From Nguyenibacter vanlangensis (lineage in GTDB: Bacteria; Pseudomonadota; Alphaproteobacteria; Acetobacterales; Acetobacteraceae): DNA of 64,000 nt. Every line of letters begins with the position of its first letter. Positions within the stretch are counted from its first letter, which is position 1. The stretch is taken from assembly GCF_038719015.1 (NCBI RefSeq), contig NZ_CP152276.1, positions 4,605,501 to 4,669,500 of the forward strand, given 5' to 3'. The notes under the pieces are model-generated. The model was given only the letters and a program-made list of their open reading frames with translations. It ran no database searches and was not told the origin of the DNA. The position numbers and the translations under genes are program-made. This document shows, piece by piece, positions 19,144 through 27,065 of the stretch.

Positions 19144-19770
19144 ATGTCGGTGAGACGGGTCTTGCAAGCGGGGGGGCAAGCAGGGGGGCAACCCGGGGGG
19201 CAACCCGGGGGGCGAGCAGGGATGCGACCGGGGGGGCGGAGTTTGCGCGTGCAGCAGGCCGTGCATGCGGCGGTCGGCGCGTTGATCGCGGAGGGCGGCC
19301 GCGAGACGCTGACGGTGCCGCAGATCGCGCAGCGCGCGGGCGTGACGCCCTCGACGATCTATCGCCGCTGGGGCGATCTGGCGACATTGGTGAGCGACGT
19401 CGCCCAGCGCACCCTGCGCACGGAATGTCCGATCCGGCCGACCGGCCATTTCGGTACCGACCTGGCGACCTGGGCGGAGATGTACCAGGAGGAGATGGAC
19501 TCGACGCCCGGCCGGGAGATGATGCGCGACATCCTGCGCGGCTGGGACGGCGCACAGGCCGCATGCAGCCTGATGGATACGGTGCAGCCCGTTATCGAGG
19601 CGATTCTCGCCGCCGCCCAGCCGTCGGTCCGCCTGTCCGCCGCGCGCGTGATCGATGCCGTCGTCGCGCCGGTGCTGACGCGGCTGCTGTTCACGGATGC
19701 GCCGTTGCCCCCGGGGCTGGCGCGCGACGCGGCGCTGCGCGTGGCGGCGGAGGGCCGGGAGCGGGAGTAG
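19144..19770 (+). CDS. TetR-family repressor with Gly-rich N-terminal leader
   Basis: A 208-aa protein. The TetR HTH is at about residues 36-80 (VQQAVHAAVGALIAEGG, LTVPQIAQRAGVTPSTIYRRWGDLATLV), followed by a C-terminal ligand domain of the TetR_C type (WAEMYQEEMDSTPGREMMRDIL). It probably represses the divergent exporter. The first ~30 residues are an unusual GGQ/GGR-rich leader encoded by five runs of six or seven G. A start after the tract, at ATG 19222 (MRPGGRSLRV), would give a normal-length TetR protein and avoid most of the tract. Confidence 0.87.
   Translation: MSVRRVLQAGGQAGGQPGGQPGGRAGMRPGGRSLRVQQAVHAAVGALIAEGGRETLTVPQIAQRAGVTPSTIYRRWGDLATLVSDVAQRTLRTECPIRPTGHFGTDLATWAEMYQEEMDSTPGREMMRDILRGWDGAQAACSLMDTVQPVIEAILAAAQPSVRLSAARVIDAVVAPVLTRLLFTDAPLPPGLARDAALRVAAEGRERE
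19170..19236 (+). repeat. Five G6-G7 runs in the TetR 5' end
   Basis: G runs at 19170-19176, 19183-19188, 19195-19200, 19207-19212 and 19230-19236, partly as a tandem 12-bp unit. The spacing allows a G-quadruplex and is prone to slippage. Confidence 0.9.
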
Positions 19771-19772
19771 AT

Positions 19773-19800
19773 CCCGTTCAAGCGGAATCGTTTGAGCGGG
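19773..19800. repeat. 28-bp palindromic repeat, copy B
   Basis: Arms CCCGTTCAAGCG and CGTTTGAGCGGG around GAAT, three bases after the TetR stop. Aligned with 4280-4307 over 35 bp it keeps 27 identities. Most changes are transitions, and stem pairing is kept. Confidence 0.7.
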
Positions 19801-19843
19801 TGAAGATGCGCGATAAAACAACGACATAGGAAGTGAGGCGGTC

Positions 19844-20074
19844 ATGCGGACTACGTTGGCGATCGATGATGACGTACTGGTCGCAGCCAGGGCTCTTGCG
19901 CGGCAGCAGCGCAAGAGCCTTGGAGAAGTCGTGTCCGATCTGGTGCGCCATGCCTTGCGCCCCCATCCGGCGGCTCCGAGCATGCGTAATGGTATTCCTC
20001 TCCTGCCCGTGTCCGACGAAGCGACCATCGTGACGCGCGAGATCGTCAATATGCTTCGCGATGAGGGGCCGTGA
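19844..20074 (+). CDS. vapB: VapB-type antitoxin
   Basis: A 76-aa protein with an N-terminal ribbon-helix-helix (MRTTLAIDDDVLVAARALARQQRKSLGEVVSDLVRHAL), as in VapB/CopG-like antitoxins, and a short C-terminal tail that would bind the toxin. AGGAAGTGAGGCG lies upstream of the ATG. It overlaps by 4 bp (GTGA) with the start of a vapC gene that survives for only seven codons, so the antitoxin is an orphan here. Confidence 0.82.
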   Translation: MRTTLAIDDDVLVAARALARQQRKSLGEVVSDLVRHALRPHPAAPSMRNGIPLLPVSDEATIVTREIVNMLRDEGP

Positions 20075-20091
20075 CGTTTCTGCTCGACGTC
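20071..20091 (+). pseudogene. vapC: vapC toxin remnant (first seven codons)
   Basis: GTG ACG TTT CTG CTC GAC GTC encodes MTFLLDV, the usual opening of a PIN-domain VapC (the Asp is the first catalytic acid). From about 20092 the sequence belongs to another gene on the opposite strand. The toxin has been lost by deletion. Confidence 0.75.
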
Positions 20092-20417
20092 AAGCCCGTG
20101 GCCGGGTCGCGCCAAAGCGGCTGCGCATTGCCCCGCATGATGCGTCCCGCGCCGGACGCGTCGCTTTCGGCCCGGGTCAGCAATGTAGACAAAGTCAGTC
20201 CGAACGCGCCGGACAGGCGCCGCGGCATCGTTGCGGTGTGACTGGCCCCGGCGCGCTCGATCTTCGCGCTCGACCTTGCTGGTCATGGCGCGGCTGACGC
20301 CGGACGTATGGCCAGGCCGGACAGCGACCAGCCGCGCGGCACGCGCTCGGCGCGCAGCCGGGCGGCGAGGGTGTGCTCCAATACGGATAAGGCGATGTCG
20401 TTTTGTACCGTAGACAT
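20092..20417 (-). pseudogene. Broken XRE-family regulator
   Basis: Reading from 20417: MSTVQNDIALSVLEHTLAAR, then RGWSLSGLAIR, a normal XRE HTH opening. A 1-base deletion then shifts the frame to SGVSRAMTSKVER. A 13-bp tandem duplication (AAGRTCGAGCGCG twice) shifts again to ERAGASHTAT, RLSGAFGLTLSTLLTRAE and WRDPATG. The cupin half that usually follows is missing because the gene ends at the vapC remnant. Such regulators commonly sit divergent from GNAT genes, as here. Confidence 0.85.
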
Positions 20418-20474
20418 GATGACGCTATGGTGGATAGCGTCGATGATTCCATCCCGTATCGCCCGAGGGTGCCG

Positions 20475-20990
20475 ATGCCCATTACCGTCCGCGACGCGAC
20501 CGAGGCCGATCTTTCCGGCATCCTGGCCATCTATAACGAGGTCGTCCGCACATCCTCGGCCGTCTACACGGAGCAGGAAGCGACGCTGGAGGACCGCAAG
20601 GTCTGGTTCGCGCAGCGGGCCGGCCAGGGTTATCCGGTGCTGGTGGCCGGGCACCCGGCGGACGATTCGGTGCTGGGCTATGCCACGTTCGGCGATTTTC
20701 GGCCCTGGCCGGGCTATCGGCATACGGTCGAGCACTCGGTCTATGTTCGCGCCGACATGCGTGGCCGTGGGGTGGGCAGGGCGCTGGTCGAGCCCCTGTT
20801 CGGCCGGGCCGCGTCCCTTGGCAAGCATGTCATGGTGGCCGGGATCGACGCCGCCAATCCCGCCTCGATCCGCCTGCATGACCGTCTCGGCTTCGAGCGC
20901 GTGGGAACGTTGCGCGAGGTCGGACACAAATTCGGTCGCTGGCTCGACCTGGTGTTCATGCAGCGGTTTCTCGACGCGGGCCGCGACTGA
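20475..20990 (+). CDS. GNAT N-acetyltransferase (phosphinothricin acetyltransferase-like)
   Basis: A 171-aa GNAT protein. The opening MPITVRDATEADLSGILAIYNEVV, then SAVYTEQEATLEDRKVWF, GYATFGDFRPWPGYRHTVEHSVYV, the acetyl-CoA loop VRADMRGRGVGRAL, and IDAANPASIRLHDRLGFERVG match the PAT/methionine-sulfoximine acetyltransferase subgroup. These enzymes acetylate glutamate-analogue inhibitors of glutamine synthetase. I chose the ATG at 20475; the open frame extends upstream into the old promoter region. Its former XRE regulator is broken, so expression may be constitutive. Confidence 0.88.
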   Translation: MPITVRDATEADLSGILAIYNEVVRTSSAVYTEQEATLEDRKVWFAQRAGQGYPVLVAGHPADDSVLGYATFGDFRPWPGYRHTVEHSVYVRADMRGRGVGRALVEPLFGRAASLGKHVMVAGIDAANPASIRLHDRLGFERVGTLREVGHKFGRWLDLVFMQRFLDAGRD

Positions 20991-21017
20991 GGGCCGGCGT
21001 CGTGCATGGCGGCGGGG

Positions 21018-21542
21018 TCAGGCCGTCATATGGCCCGCTCGCGCGGCCTCGATCCGGGCAATGTCGATCCGGCGCATGGTCATCATGGCGTCCATCGCCC
21101 GCTTTGCGGCGGCGCGGTCCGGATCCTTCAGCGCGGCCATCAGGATTCGCGGCACGATCTGCCACGAGAAGCCCCAACGGTCCTTGCACCAACTGCACGC
21201 GCCTTCGCTGCCGCCATTCTCGATGATCGCATTCCAGTAGCGGTCGGTTTCCGCCTGATCCTCGGTCATCACCTGGAAGCTGACCGCCTCGTTCGGCGAG
21301 AATGCGGGGCCGCCATTCCGGTTCCTGTCGTTCAGGCCCCTGCCATTCAGGCCGATGAATGCCTGGCCGAGTACGGTGAATTCGACGGTCAGCTCGCTGC
21401 CCCGTTCGCCGCCAGGGTAATCGGACGGAGCGTGAAGCACTGGTCCGACATGGCTGTCCGGAAAGGTGGCCGCGTAGAATTCCGCCGCTTTCCGCGCCTC
21501 GTCATGGTCGAACCACAGGCAGGTGACGATTTTTCCGGACAT
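21018..21542 (-). CDS. VOC/PhnB-like protein
   Basis: A 174-aa protein of the vicinal-oxygen-chelate superfamily, PhnB/3-demethylubiquinone-methyltransferase-like subgroup ([81 protein letters not shown]). The signatures are strong for the family, but its members have diverse and often unknown functions. Same strand as lpxC but separated by a hairpin, so it is probably a separate unit. Confidence 0.88.
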   Translation of the reverse strand: MSGKIVTCLWFDHDEARKAAEFYAATFPDSHVGPVLHAPSDYPGGERGSELTVEFTVLGQAFIGLNGRGLNDRNRNGGPAFSPNEAVSFQVMTEDQAETDRYWNAIIENGGSEGACSWCKDRWGFSWQIVPRILMAALKDPDRAAAKRAMDAMMTMRRIDIARIEAARAGHMTA

Positions 21543-21585
21543 GTGCTTTCCCCAGGGGTGCTTTCCCCAGGCGCGCCTTGACGGC

Positions 21586-21624
21586 GCGCCATCGCCATAC
21601 GCGTGCGACGTATGGCGATGGCGC
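21586..21624 (-). terminator. Hairpin downstream of lpxC
   Basis: Perfect 16-bp inverted repeat GCGCCATCGCCATACG / CGTATGGCGATGGCGC with a 7-base loop, 45 bp beyond the lpxC stop. There is no clear U-tract. It probably ends the long dcw-lpxC transcript. Confidence 0.65.
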
Positions 21625-21668
21625 TTCGCTTCAAGACCGGGTCATCCGTTCGTGACGGCTTGGGCTGT

Positions 21669-22688
21669 TCAGGCGGCGATGCGAAGGGGCTGCGGCTGCG
21701 GGGCGCGGCTGCGCAGGCGCCAGGCGGCGGGGTCGGCGAAGAGGGCGCGGAGCAGGCGGTTGTTCAGGGCGTGGCCGGATTTGTGGCCGGTGAACAGGCC
21801 GTTGATCGCGGCGCCGGCAAGGTAGAGATCGCCCACCGCGTCGAGCATCTTGTGCCGGACGAATTCATCCGGGCGGCGCAGGCCGGAAGGGTTGAGCACG
21901 CGCGCGCCGTCCACCACCACCGCATTGTCGAGCGAGCCGCCCCGGGCCAGGCCGGCCTTGTGCAGGGCCTCGATGTCCTGCCGCAGGGTGAAGGTGCGGC
22001 AATTGGCGAGGTCGCGGCGGAAGACCTGGCGGTCGATCCGCGTGGCGAAGGTCTGTTCGCCGATCGCGGCGGCGGCGAATTCGATCGACGAGGTCATCGA
22101 CAGGCCGGGATCGCGAGTACCGGGGTCGCGGGCGGGGCGCAGCTCGGCGAAGGCGTCGCCCTCGGCCACGCGGACGGGGGCCAGGATGTCGATCACCGCG
22201 CGCGTGGCGGCCTGTTCCGCCAGGCCGGCGCAGTCGAGCAGGAAGACGAAATCGGCCGCCGAGCCGTCCAGTACCGGGATTTCGGGTCCGTCGACATCGA
22301 CCAGCGCGTTATCGACGCCGCAGCCCGCGAACGCCGCCATCAGATGTTCGATGGTGGCGACGCGTAGCGCCGGGTCCCGGGCATCGCCGATCACGGTGCT
22401 GAGGCGGGTATCGACGACCTGATCGAACCGGGCGGCGATGGTGCGGCCGTCGAGATCGGTGCGGCGGAAGACGATGCCGGTCTCTTCGGCGGCCGGACGG
22501 AGGACCAGGCTGATGCGCCGGCCGGTATGCAGCCCGACGCCCACGCAGGAGATGGCGTGGCGCAGGGTCTGCTGGCGCGGGGCGCGCGAGGTCCGTGTGG
22601 CGGATGCCGGAGCGGGGGAGGATTGGACGGCGGGCGGCTGGGCCTGCCGCAGGGCGTCGTTCCCCACCATTGCCAGCATTCCGTCCAT
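21669..22688 (-). CDS. lpxC: UDP-3-O-acyl-N-acetylglucosamine deacetylase
   Basis: A 339-aa zinc deacetylase, the committed step of lipid A synthesis. The LpxC landmarks are present: GVGLHTGRRISLVLRPA, VATIEHLMAAFAGCGVDNALVDVDGPEIPVLDGSA (zinc His), FRRDLANCRTFTL, and RHKMLDAVGDLYLAG with the second His and the Asp ligand. About 40 residues of Ala/Pro-rich sequence precede the first conserved strand. Terminal gene of the dcw run; its usual partner bamD lies 18 kb further on, across accessory DNA. The 262-bp gap to ftsZ is partly AT-rich (22840-22890) and may carry its own promoter. Confidence 0.96.
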   Translation of the reverse strand: MDGMLAMVGNDALRQAQPPAVQSSPAPASATRTSRAPRQQTLRHAISCVGVGLHTGRRISLVLRPAAEETGIVFRRTDLDGRTIAARFDQVVDTRLSTVIGDARDPALRVATIEHLMAAFAGCGVDNALVDVDGPEIPVLDGSAADFVFLLDCAGLAEQAATRAVIDILAPVRVAEGDAFAELRPARDPGTRDPGLSMTSSIEFAAAAIGEQTFATRIDRQVFRRDLANCRTFTLRQDIEALHKAGLARGGSLDNAVVVDGARVLNPSGLRRPDEFVRHKMLDAVGDLYLAGAAINGLFTGHKSGHALNNRLLRALFADPAAWRLRSRAPQPQPLRIAA

Positions 22689-22950
22689 ATGTGTCCCCCA
22701 GTCTTTGATCGCTTCTTGAGCGCGTTTCGATCGCGTCTTGATCGCTTAATTCTCGATCGTTCGATTTGCGTCGTGCGTTACAGCAACGACAGCATGATCT
22801 GTAGCGGGTGCGGCGCGGCGGGGCGAGTCAAGGATTATTGCTGACTGTTACGGGGTAAGGGACTGATAATAAAGACAAAATTACGCCATAATGATCGATG
22901 TCGCGCATGGCGCCGCGCCGGCCGGGGAGGGCGCGGCGCCATGGAGCGGA

Positions 22951-24414
22951 TCAGGATTGGCGGCGCAGGAAGGCGGGGATGTCCAGCCCGACCTCGTCGG
23001 CCGAAGCCTGGCGCACCGTGGCGGTGGGCTCGGGGTCGGGCAGGGCGGGTTCGGCGCGCGGGGCCTCGGGGGCCGGCTGGCGGCGCAGCGCGCCGGTGAC
23101 GATGCTGAACAGGCTGCCGCCGCGCGGGGCGGGCTGATGGACCGGTTCGGGCTGGCGCGGAGCCTCGGAGAACAGGGGGGAGCGCGGCGAAGGACGTACG
23201 CCGGCCATGTGCTGCGGGACCGCATTGGGCGAGGGCGCGCCGGGCGACGCGGCGTGCGGCGACGCGGCGTGGGACGCGGCGGCGTTGGGCGCGGCCGCGA
23301 CCGGCGGGGCGTTGACGAAGTTCGGCGTCGCATGGCGCGGGGTCGCGCCGTGGGCGTCGGACGCGGCGTCCGGCGTCGGCGCGGATTCGGCGGCCTCGGC
23401 CGGAAATGCGTCGGCCGGGGCGGCGTCGAACGCGCGGACCGGCGGCGTGTCGATGCCGGTGGCGACCACCGAGACACGGATGCGGCCATTGAGCGATTCG
23501 TCGATCGCCGAGCCGAAGATGATGTTCGCGTCCTCGGCCACTTCCTCGCGGATGCGGTTGGCGGCCTGGTCGACCTCGTACAAGGTCATGTCCTCGCCGC
23601 CCGTGATGTTGATCAGCAGGCCGCGCGCGCCGGCCATCGAGGTATCTTCGAGCAGGGGGTTGGAGATGGCGTCCTCGGCCGCCGAGATGGCGCGGTTGTC
23701 GCCCTCGGCCTCGCCGGTGCCCATCATCGCCTTGCCCATCTCGGCCATCACGGTGCGGATGTCGGCGAAGTCGAGATTGACCAGGCCGGGCGCCATCATC
23801 AGGTCGGTCACGCCGCGCACGCCCATGTAGAGGACGTTGTCGGCCATCTTGAACGCGTCCTTCCAACTGGTGCGCTCGGTCGCCAGGCGGAACAGGTTCT
23901 GGTTGGGGATGACGATCAGCGTGTCGACATATTGCTGCAGCTCGGCGATGCCGGTCTCGGCGGATTTAGAGCGGCGCCCGCCCTCGAACGTGAAGGGCTT
24001 GGTGACCACGCCGACCGTCAGGATGCCGCGTTCGCGCGCCATGCGCGCGATCACCGGGGCGGCGCCGGTGCCGGTGCCGCCGCCCATGCCGGCGGTGATG
24101 AAGACCATGTGCGCGCCGTCGAGGTGGCGGGCGAGTTCGTCGGCCGCTTCCTCGGCGGCCGCGCGGCCGATTTCGGGCTTGGCGCCGGCGCCGAGGCCCT
24201 GGGTCAGGTGCGGGCCGAGCTGGATGCGGCGATCGGCCTTGCTGTGCGACAATTGCTGCGCGTCGGTGTTGGCGACGACGAATTCCACGCCCTGGAGCTG
24301 GGACTGGATCATGTTGTCGACGGCATTCGTCCCGCCGCCGCCCACGCCGATCACGGTGATGCGCGGCGTGAAGTCGGAATGATTCTGCTGCGGGATGGAG
24401 AGATTCAAAGTCAT
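22951..24414 (-). CDS. ftsZ: Cell division GTPase FtsZ
   Basis: A 487-aa tubulin homologue that forms the Z-ring. GTP contacts: [16 protein letters not shown] (about 21-36) and the tubulin signature GGGTGTG at 111-117. [22 protein letters not shown] and the T7-type loop follow. After ~residue 330 comes a long Ala/Pro-rich linker, then the conserved tail [15 protein letters not shown] that binds FtsA and other partners. It starts 80 bp after ftsA. Confidence 0.98.
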   Translation of the reverse strand: MTLNLSIPQQNHSDFTPRITVIGVGGGGTNAVDNMIQSQLQGVEFVVANTDAQQLSHSKADRRIQLGPHLTQGLGAGAKPEIGRAAAEEAADELARHLDGAHMVFITAGMGGGTGTGAAPVIARMARERGILTVGVVTKPFTFEGGRRSKSAETGIAELQQYVDTLIVIPNQNLFRLATERTSWKDAFKMADNVLYMGVRGVTDLMMAPGLVNLDFADIRTVMAEMGKAMMGTGEAEGDNRAISAAEDAISNPLLEDTSMAGARGLLINITGGEDMTLYEVDQAANRIREEVAEDANIIFGSAIDESLNGRIRVSVVATGIDTPPVRAFDAAPADAFPAEAAESAPTPDAASDAHGATPRHATPNFVNAPPVAAAPNAAASHAASPHAASPGAPSPNAVPQHMAGVRPSPRSPLFSEAPRQPEPVHQPAPRGGSLFSIVTGALRRQPAPEAPRAEPALPDPEPTATVRQASADEVGLDIPAFLRRQS

Positions 24415-24494
24415 AGGCGTCTCCCGGGACGAGTCGTTGGATCGCGAGTGCCGATTCGCGGGTTTGGCTTCAGGGGGTATTGTGAATCATTTCA

Positions 24495-25883
24495 TCATAC
24501 CCTGTCGCGTATGAATTCGATGACGCGGCGCAGCAGGCCGGGCGATCGCGGTTCGGAAAGATCCAGATCGCCCAGCGCGCCGCCCGCGCCGGCCGCCCAG
24601 GCCAGCAGCCCGGCCGAGGTGGCGAAGGACGGCCAGGCCGCCGGGTCCTCGGGCAGGCCGCGAATCCCGGTGGGGCGGCCCAGCCTGACCTGGCGGTTGA
24701 GGATGCGCGCGGCCATGTTGCCCACGCCGTCGAGCAGCGAGGCGCCGCCGGTCAGCACGACGCGCCCGTCGGCGGCGCGGCCGACCCCCGCCGATTCCAG
24801 GCGGTCGCGCACCATTTCCAGTGTTTCCTCGATGCGCGGCCGGATGATCGAGACCACCTTGGCGCGCGAGACCTTGACGAAATGGTTGTCGTCGTCGCCG
24901 ATCAACTGCACGGGCAGCAGGTCGAGATCGTCATCGGCGGAGAGTTCGGCCGAGCCGTACATCGTCTTGAGCCATTCGGCGCTGTCGGGCGAGGTCGAGA
25001 GCACGTGGGCGATGTCGCGCGTGACATGCATGCCGCCGACCGGCAGGCAGGCGGTGTGCAGGAGCTGGCCCTCGCCGAAGATGGCGATCGAGGTGGTGCC
25101 GCCGCCCATGTCGACCACGGTGACGCCGAGTTCGCGCTCGTCGGCGTCGAGCACCGCGAGGCCGGAGGCCAGCGGGGCGGAGACCAGTTCCTCGATCTTG
25201 AGTTCCGCGCGGGTCAGCACGGTTTCCAGGTTGCGCAGCGCCGTGGTGCTGGCGTCGATGACGTGCAGGCGCGAGGTGAGCTGGTCGCACAGATGGCCGC
25301 GCGGGTCGGCGACGCCGGCGGTTTCGTCCACCGAGAAATCGAGCGGCATCGTATGCAGGATCGAGCGGCCCTCGGACATCGCGCGCATCCGGCCCTCGGT
25401 CACCACGCGGCGGACGTCGGACTCGGTGATCTCGCGCCCGCCCACCGGCCAGCGGACATTGAACAGGCGGCTTTCGGGGTGGCCGCAGGAGAGATTGACG
25501 TAGACATTGTCCAGCCGGCGTTCGGCCATGTCCTCGGCCTGGCCCACCGCGGCGCGGATCGCGGCCTCGGCGTCGCGCAAATCGACGATGCCGCCGGAGC
25601 GGACCCCGTGCGAGCGGCGCCAGCCATGGCCCAGCACCCGCAGCGTGCCGTCGGATTCGCCGCGTCCGATCAGGCACATGATCTTGGTGGAGCCGATATC
25701 CAGCACGCCGAAGACCCCCTGCCGCCAGCCGCGCGGCGGGGTGGGCTCATCGGGCGGGGGCAGGGCGATGACGCGGCCGCCCGCGGGCGCGGGGAGGGCC
25801 GCGTCGGCGCCGCGCCGGCGGGAGCGGCGGCGGCGGGCGGGGGCCGGGTTCTCGGGCTGCGGAGTGACGACGAGATCGTTCAT
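24495..25883 (-). CDS. ftsA: Cell division actin-like protein FtsA
   Basis: A 462-aa actin-fold ATPase that tethers FtsZ to the membrane. FGVLDIGSTKIMCLIGR (phosphate 1), the SHDS-type 1C region, VTVVDMGGGTTSIAIFGEG (phosphate 2) and VVLTGGASLLDGVGNMA (adenosine) are all present. The C-terminal amphipathic helix LLRRVIEFIRDRV is the membrane tether. I chose the ATG at 25883, which overlaps the ftsQ stop by 4 bp; the frame is open far upstream but only as an antisense-like shadow of ftsQ. An N-terminal basic/proline-rich leader of ~50 residues is longer than in enterobacteria. Confidence 0.97.
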   Translation of the reverse strand: MNDLVVTPQPENPAPARRRRSRRRGADAALPAPAGGRVIALPPPDEPTPPRGWRQGVFGVLDIGSTKIMCLIGRGESDGTLRVLGHGWRRSHGVRSGGIVDLRDAEAAIRAAVGQAEDMAERRLDNVYVNLSCGHPESRLFNVRWPVGGREITESDVRRVVTEGRMRAMSEGRSILHTMPLDFSVDETAGVADPRGHLCDQLTSRLHVIDASTTALRNLETVLTRAELKIEELVSAPLASGLAVLDADERELGVTVVDMGGGTTSIAIFGEGQLLHTACLPVGGMHVTRDIAHVLSTSPDSAEWLKTMYGSAELSADDDLDLLPVQLIGDDDNHFVKVSRAKVVSIIRPRIEETLEMVRDRLESAGVGRAADGRVVLTGGASLLDGVGNMAARILNRQVRLGRPTGIRGLPEDPAAWPSFATSAGLLAWAAGAGGALGDLDLSEPRSPGLLRRVIEFIRDRV

Positions 25884-27013
25884 GCGCGCCTCCGTGGGGC
25901 GGATTCGCCGTCGGGAGGCGGCAGGTTGGGGACGGGGGGCGGAAGCGCATTGCCGTCGGGGAGAGCGCTCGGCGCGGTGCGGAGCGGGGCGGCGTGCGCG
26001 ACGGCCGGATGTCCGGATGGCGGATGGTCGGGGACGGGATCGTCGGATGGCGGATGTCCGGGTGCCGGATGCCCCGGTGTCGGATGGCTGGGTGTCGGAT
26101 GGCTGGGCGCCGGGTGGGCCTCGGGGTGGGCGGCGGCGGCGTTCTGCTGGCCGGGCGCGCCCGGCGCGGGGGTGCCGCCGGCCGGAGCGGCGCCCGGGTC
26201 GGGGGGCGGGGGCTGCTGGATGACCAGCCGGTCGGGCAGGCGCATGTCGATGGCGATTACCGGGCGGTCCAGCAGCCTGATGCTGCCCTGCAGGTCGGCG
26301 AGGCGCCTGAGGGCGGGGATTTCCTCGCCTTCGGGCAGCAGGATGGTGGTGCCGTCGCGCAGCAGCAGGTTCCAGCGCCGCTGGTTGACCCGCACGGCGG
26401 CGACCACGCGCCCCTGCACGGCGGGCTGGCCGGCCAGCGCGTCGAGCAGGCCGGCGGCGGCGAGATTGGCGTCCTGCCCCACCACCAGCGGCAGTTGCAG
26501 GAAGGCCTGGGCGTCCTTGCCGGTCATGCCCTGGTCGTGGACGACGGTGCCGGCACGGTCGATCAGCATGAAGCGGCCCTTGTTCTGCCACACCGCGAAG
26601 GGGCGGCGTTCGGTCAGGCGCACGATGATCGTCCCGGGCAGATGACGTTCGATCACAGAATGATCGACGAAGGGCAGGGCGTCGATCCGCCGGCGCGCCT
26701 GCTCGACCGAGAAGCCCAGCACCGGGTCGCCGATGCGCGCGCCCAGCGCGTCCTGCAGGGCGGAGGCGGACGTGAGCACGCGGCCGCTGACCTGGATGTC
26801 GGTGATGCGCAGGGGCAGCATGCTGACCAGGCGGGCGCGGATCGGGGCGAACCGTTCCTCGGAACGCATGTCGCGCAGCGTGACCGCCGCCCCGCCCGCC
26901 AGCGCGGCCAGGGTGAGCGCCAGGGCGGCCGGCCGCACCATGCGGCGCCGGCGCCGCAGGAAGATCGACAGCCGGGAGGGCCGGTCGTTGCGATTGTCGG
27001 CTGCGCGTCTCAT
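25880..27013 (-). CDS. ftsQ: Cell division protein FtsQ
   Basis: A 377-aa bitopic divisome protein. Basic cytoplasmic N-terminus, one TM (PAALALTLAALAGGAAVTL), then the POTRA domain (ITDIQVSGRVLTSASALQDAL, VLGFSVEQARRRIDALPFVDHSVIERHLPGTIIVRLTERRPFAVW) and the beta-domain. Residues ~285-377 form a periplasmic low-complexity tail rich in His and Pro with HPTPSHPTPGHPAPGHPP-type repeats. The tail is not part of the known family core. Overlaps ftsA by 4 bp; 52 bp after ddl. Confidence 0.94.
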   Translation of the reverse strand: MRRAADNRNDRPSRLSIFLRRRRRMVRPAALALTLAALAGGAAVTLRDMRSEERFAPIRARLVSMLPLRITDIQVSGRVLTSASALQDALGARIGDPVLGFSVEQARRRIDALPFVDHSVIERHLPGTIIVRLTERRPFAVWQNKGRFMLIDRAGTVVHDQGMTGKDAQAFLQLPLVVGQDANLAAAGLLDALAGQPAVQGRVVAAVRVNQRRWNLLLRDGTTILLPEGEEIPALRRLADLQGSIRLLDRPVIAIDMRLPDRLVIQQPPPPDPGAAPAGGTPAPGAPGQQNAAAAHPEAHPAPSHPTPSHPTPGHPAPGHPPSDDPVPDHPPSGHPAVAHAAPLRTAPSALPDGNALPPPVPNLPPPDGESAPRRRA

Positions 27014-27065
27014 GCGACGGTTCGTGATCCTCCTTGGCTCAAGGGTGGGGTTTCGGTGCGGGGCT

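Noticed and set aside
22891..25503. 870-codon plus-strand ORF over ftsZ/ftsA
   Set aside because: Antisense to two essential conserved genes; Gly/Arg-rich composition is explained by GC-rich third positions.
26000..26115. CRISPR-like repeats inside ftsQ
   Set aside because: Short imperfect in-frame tandem units with no unique spacers; they encode the His/Pro tail.
24495..26591. 698-aa version of FtsA
   Set aside because: The extra N-terminus overlaps ftsQ out of frame and lacks FtsA features; the ATG at 25883 overlaps the ftsQ stop by 4 bp and fits.
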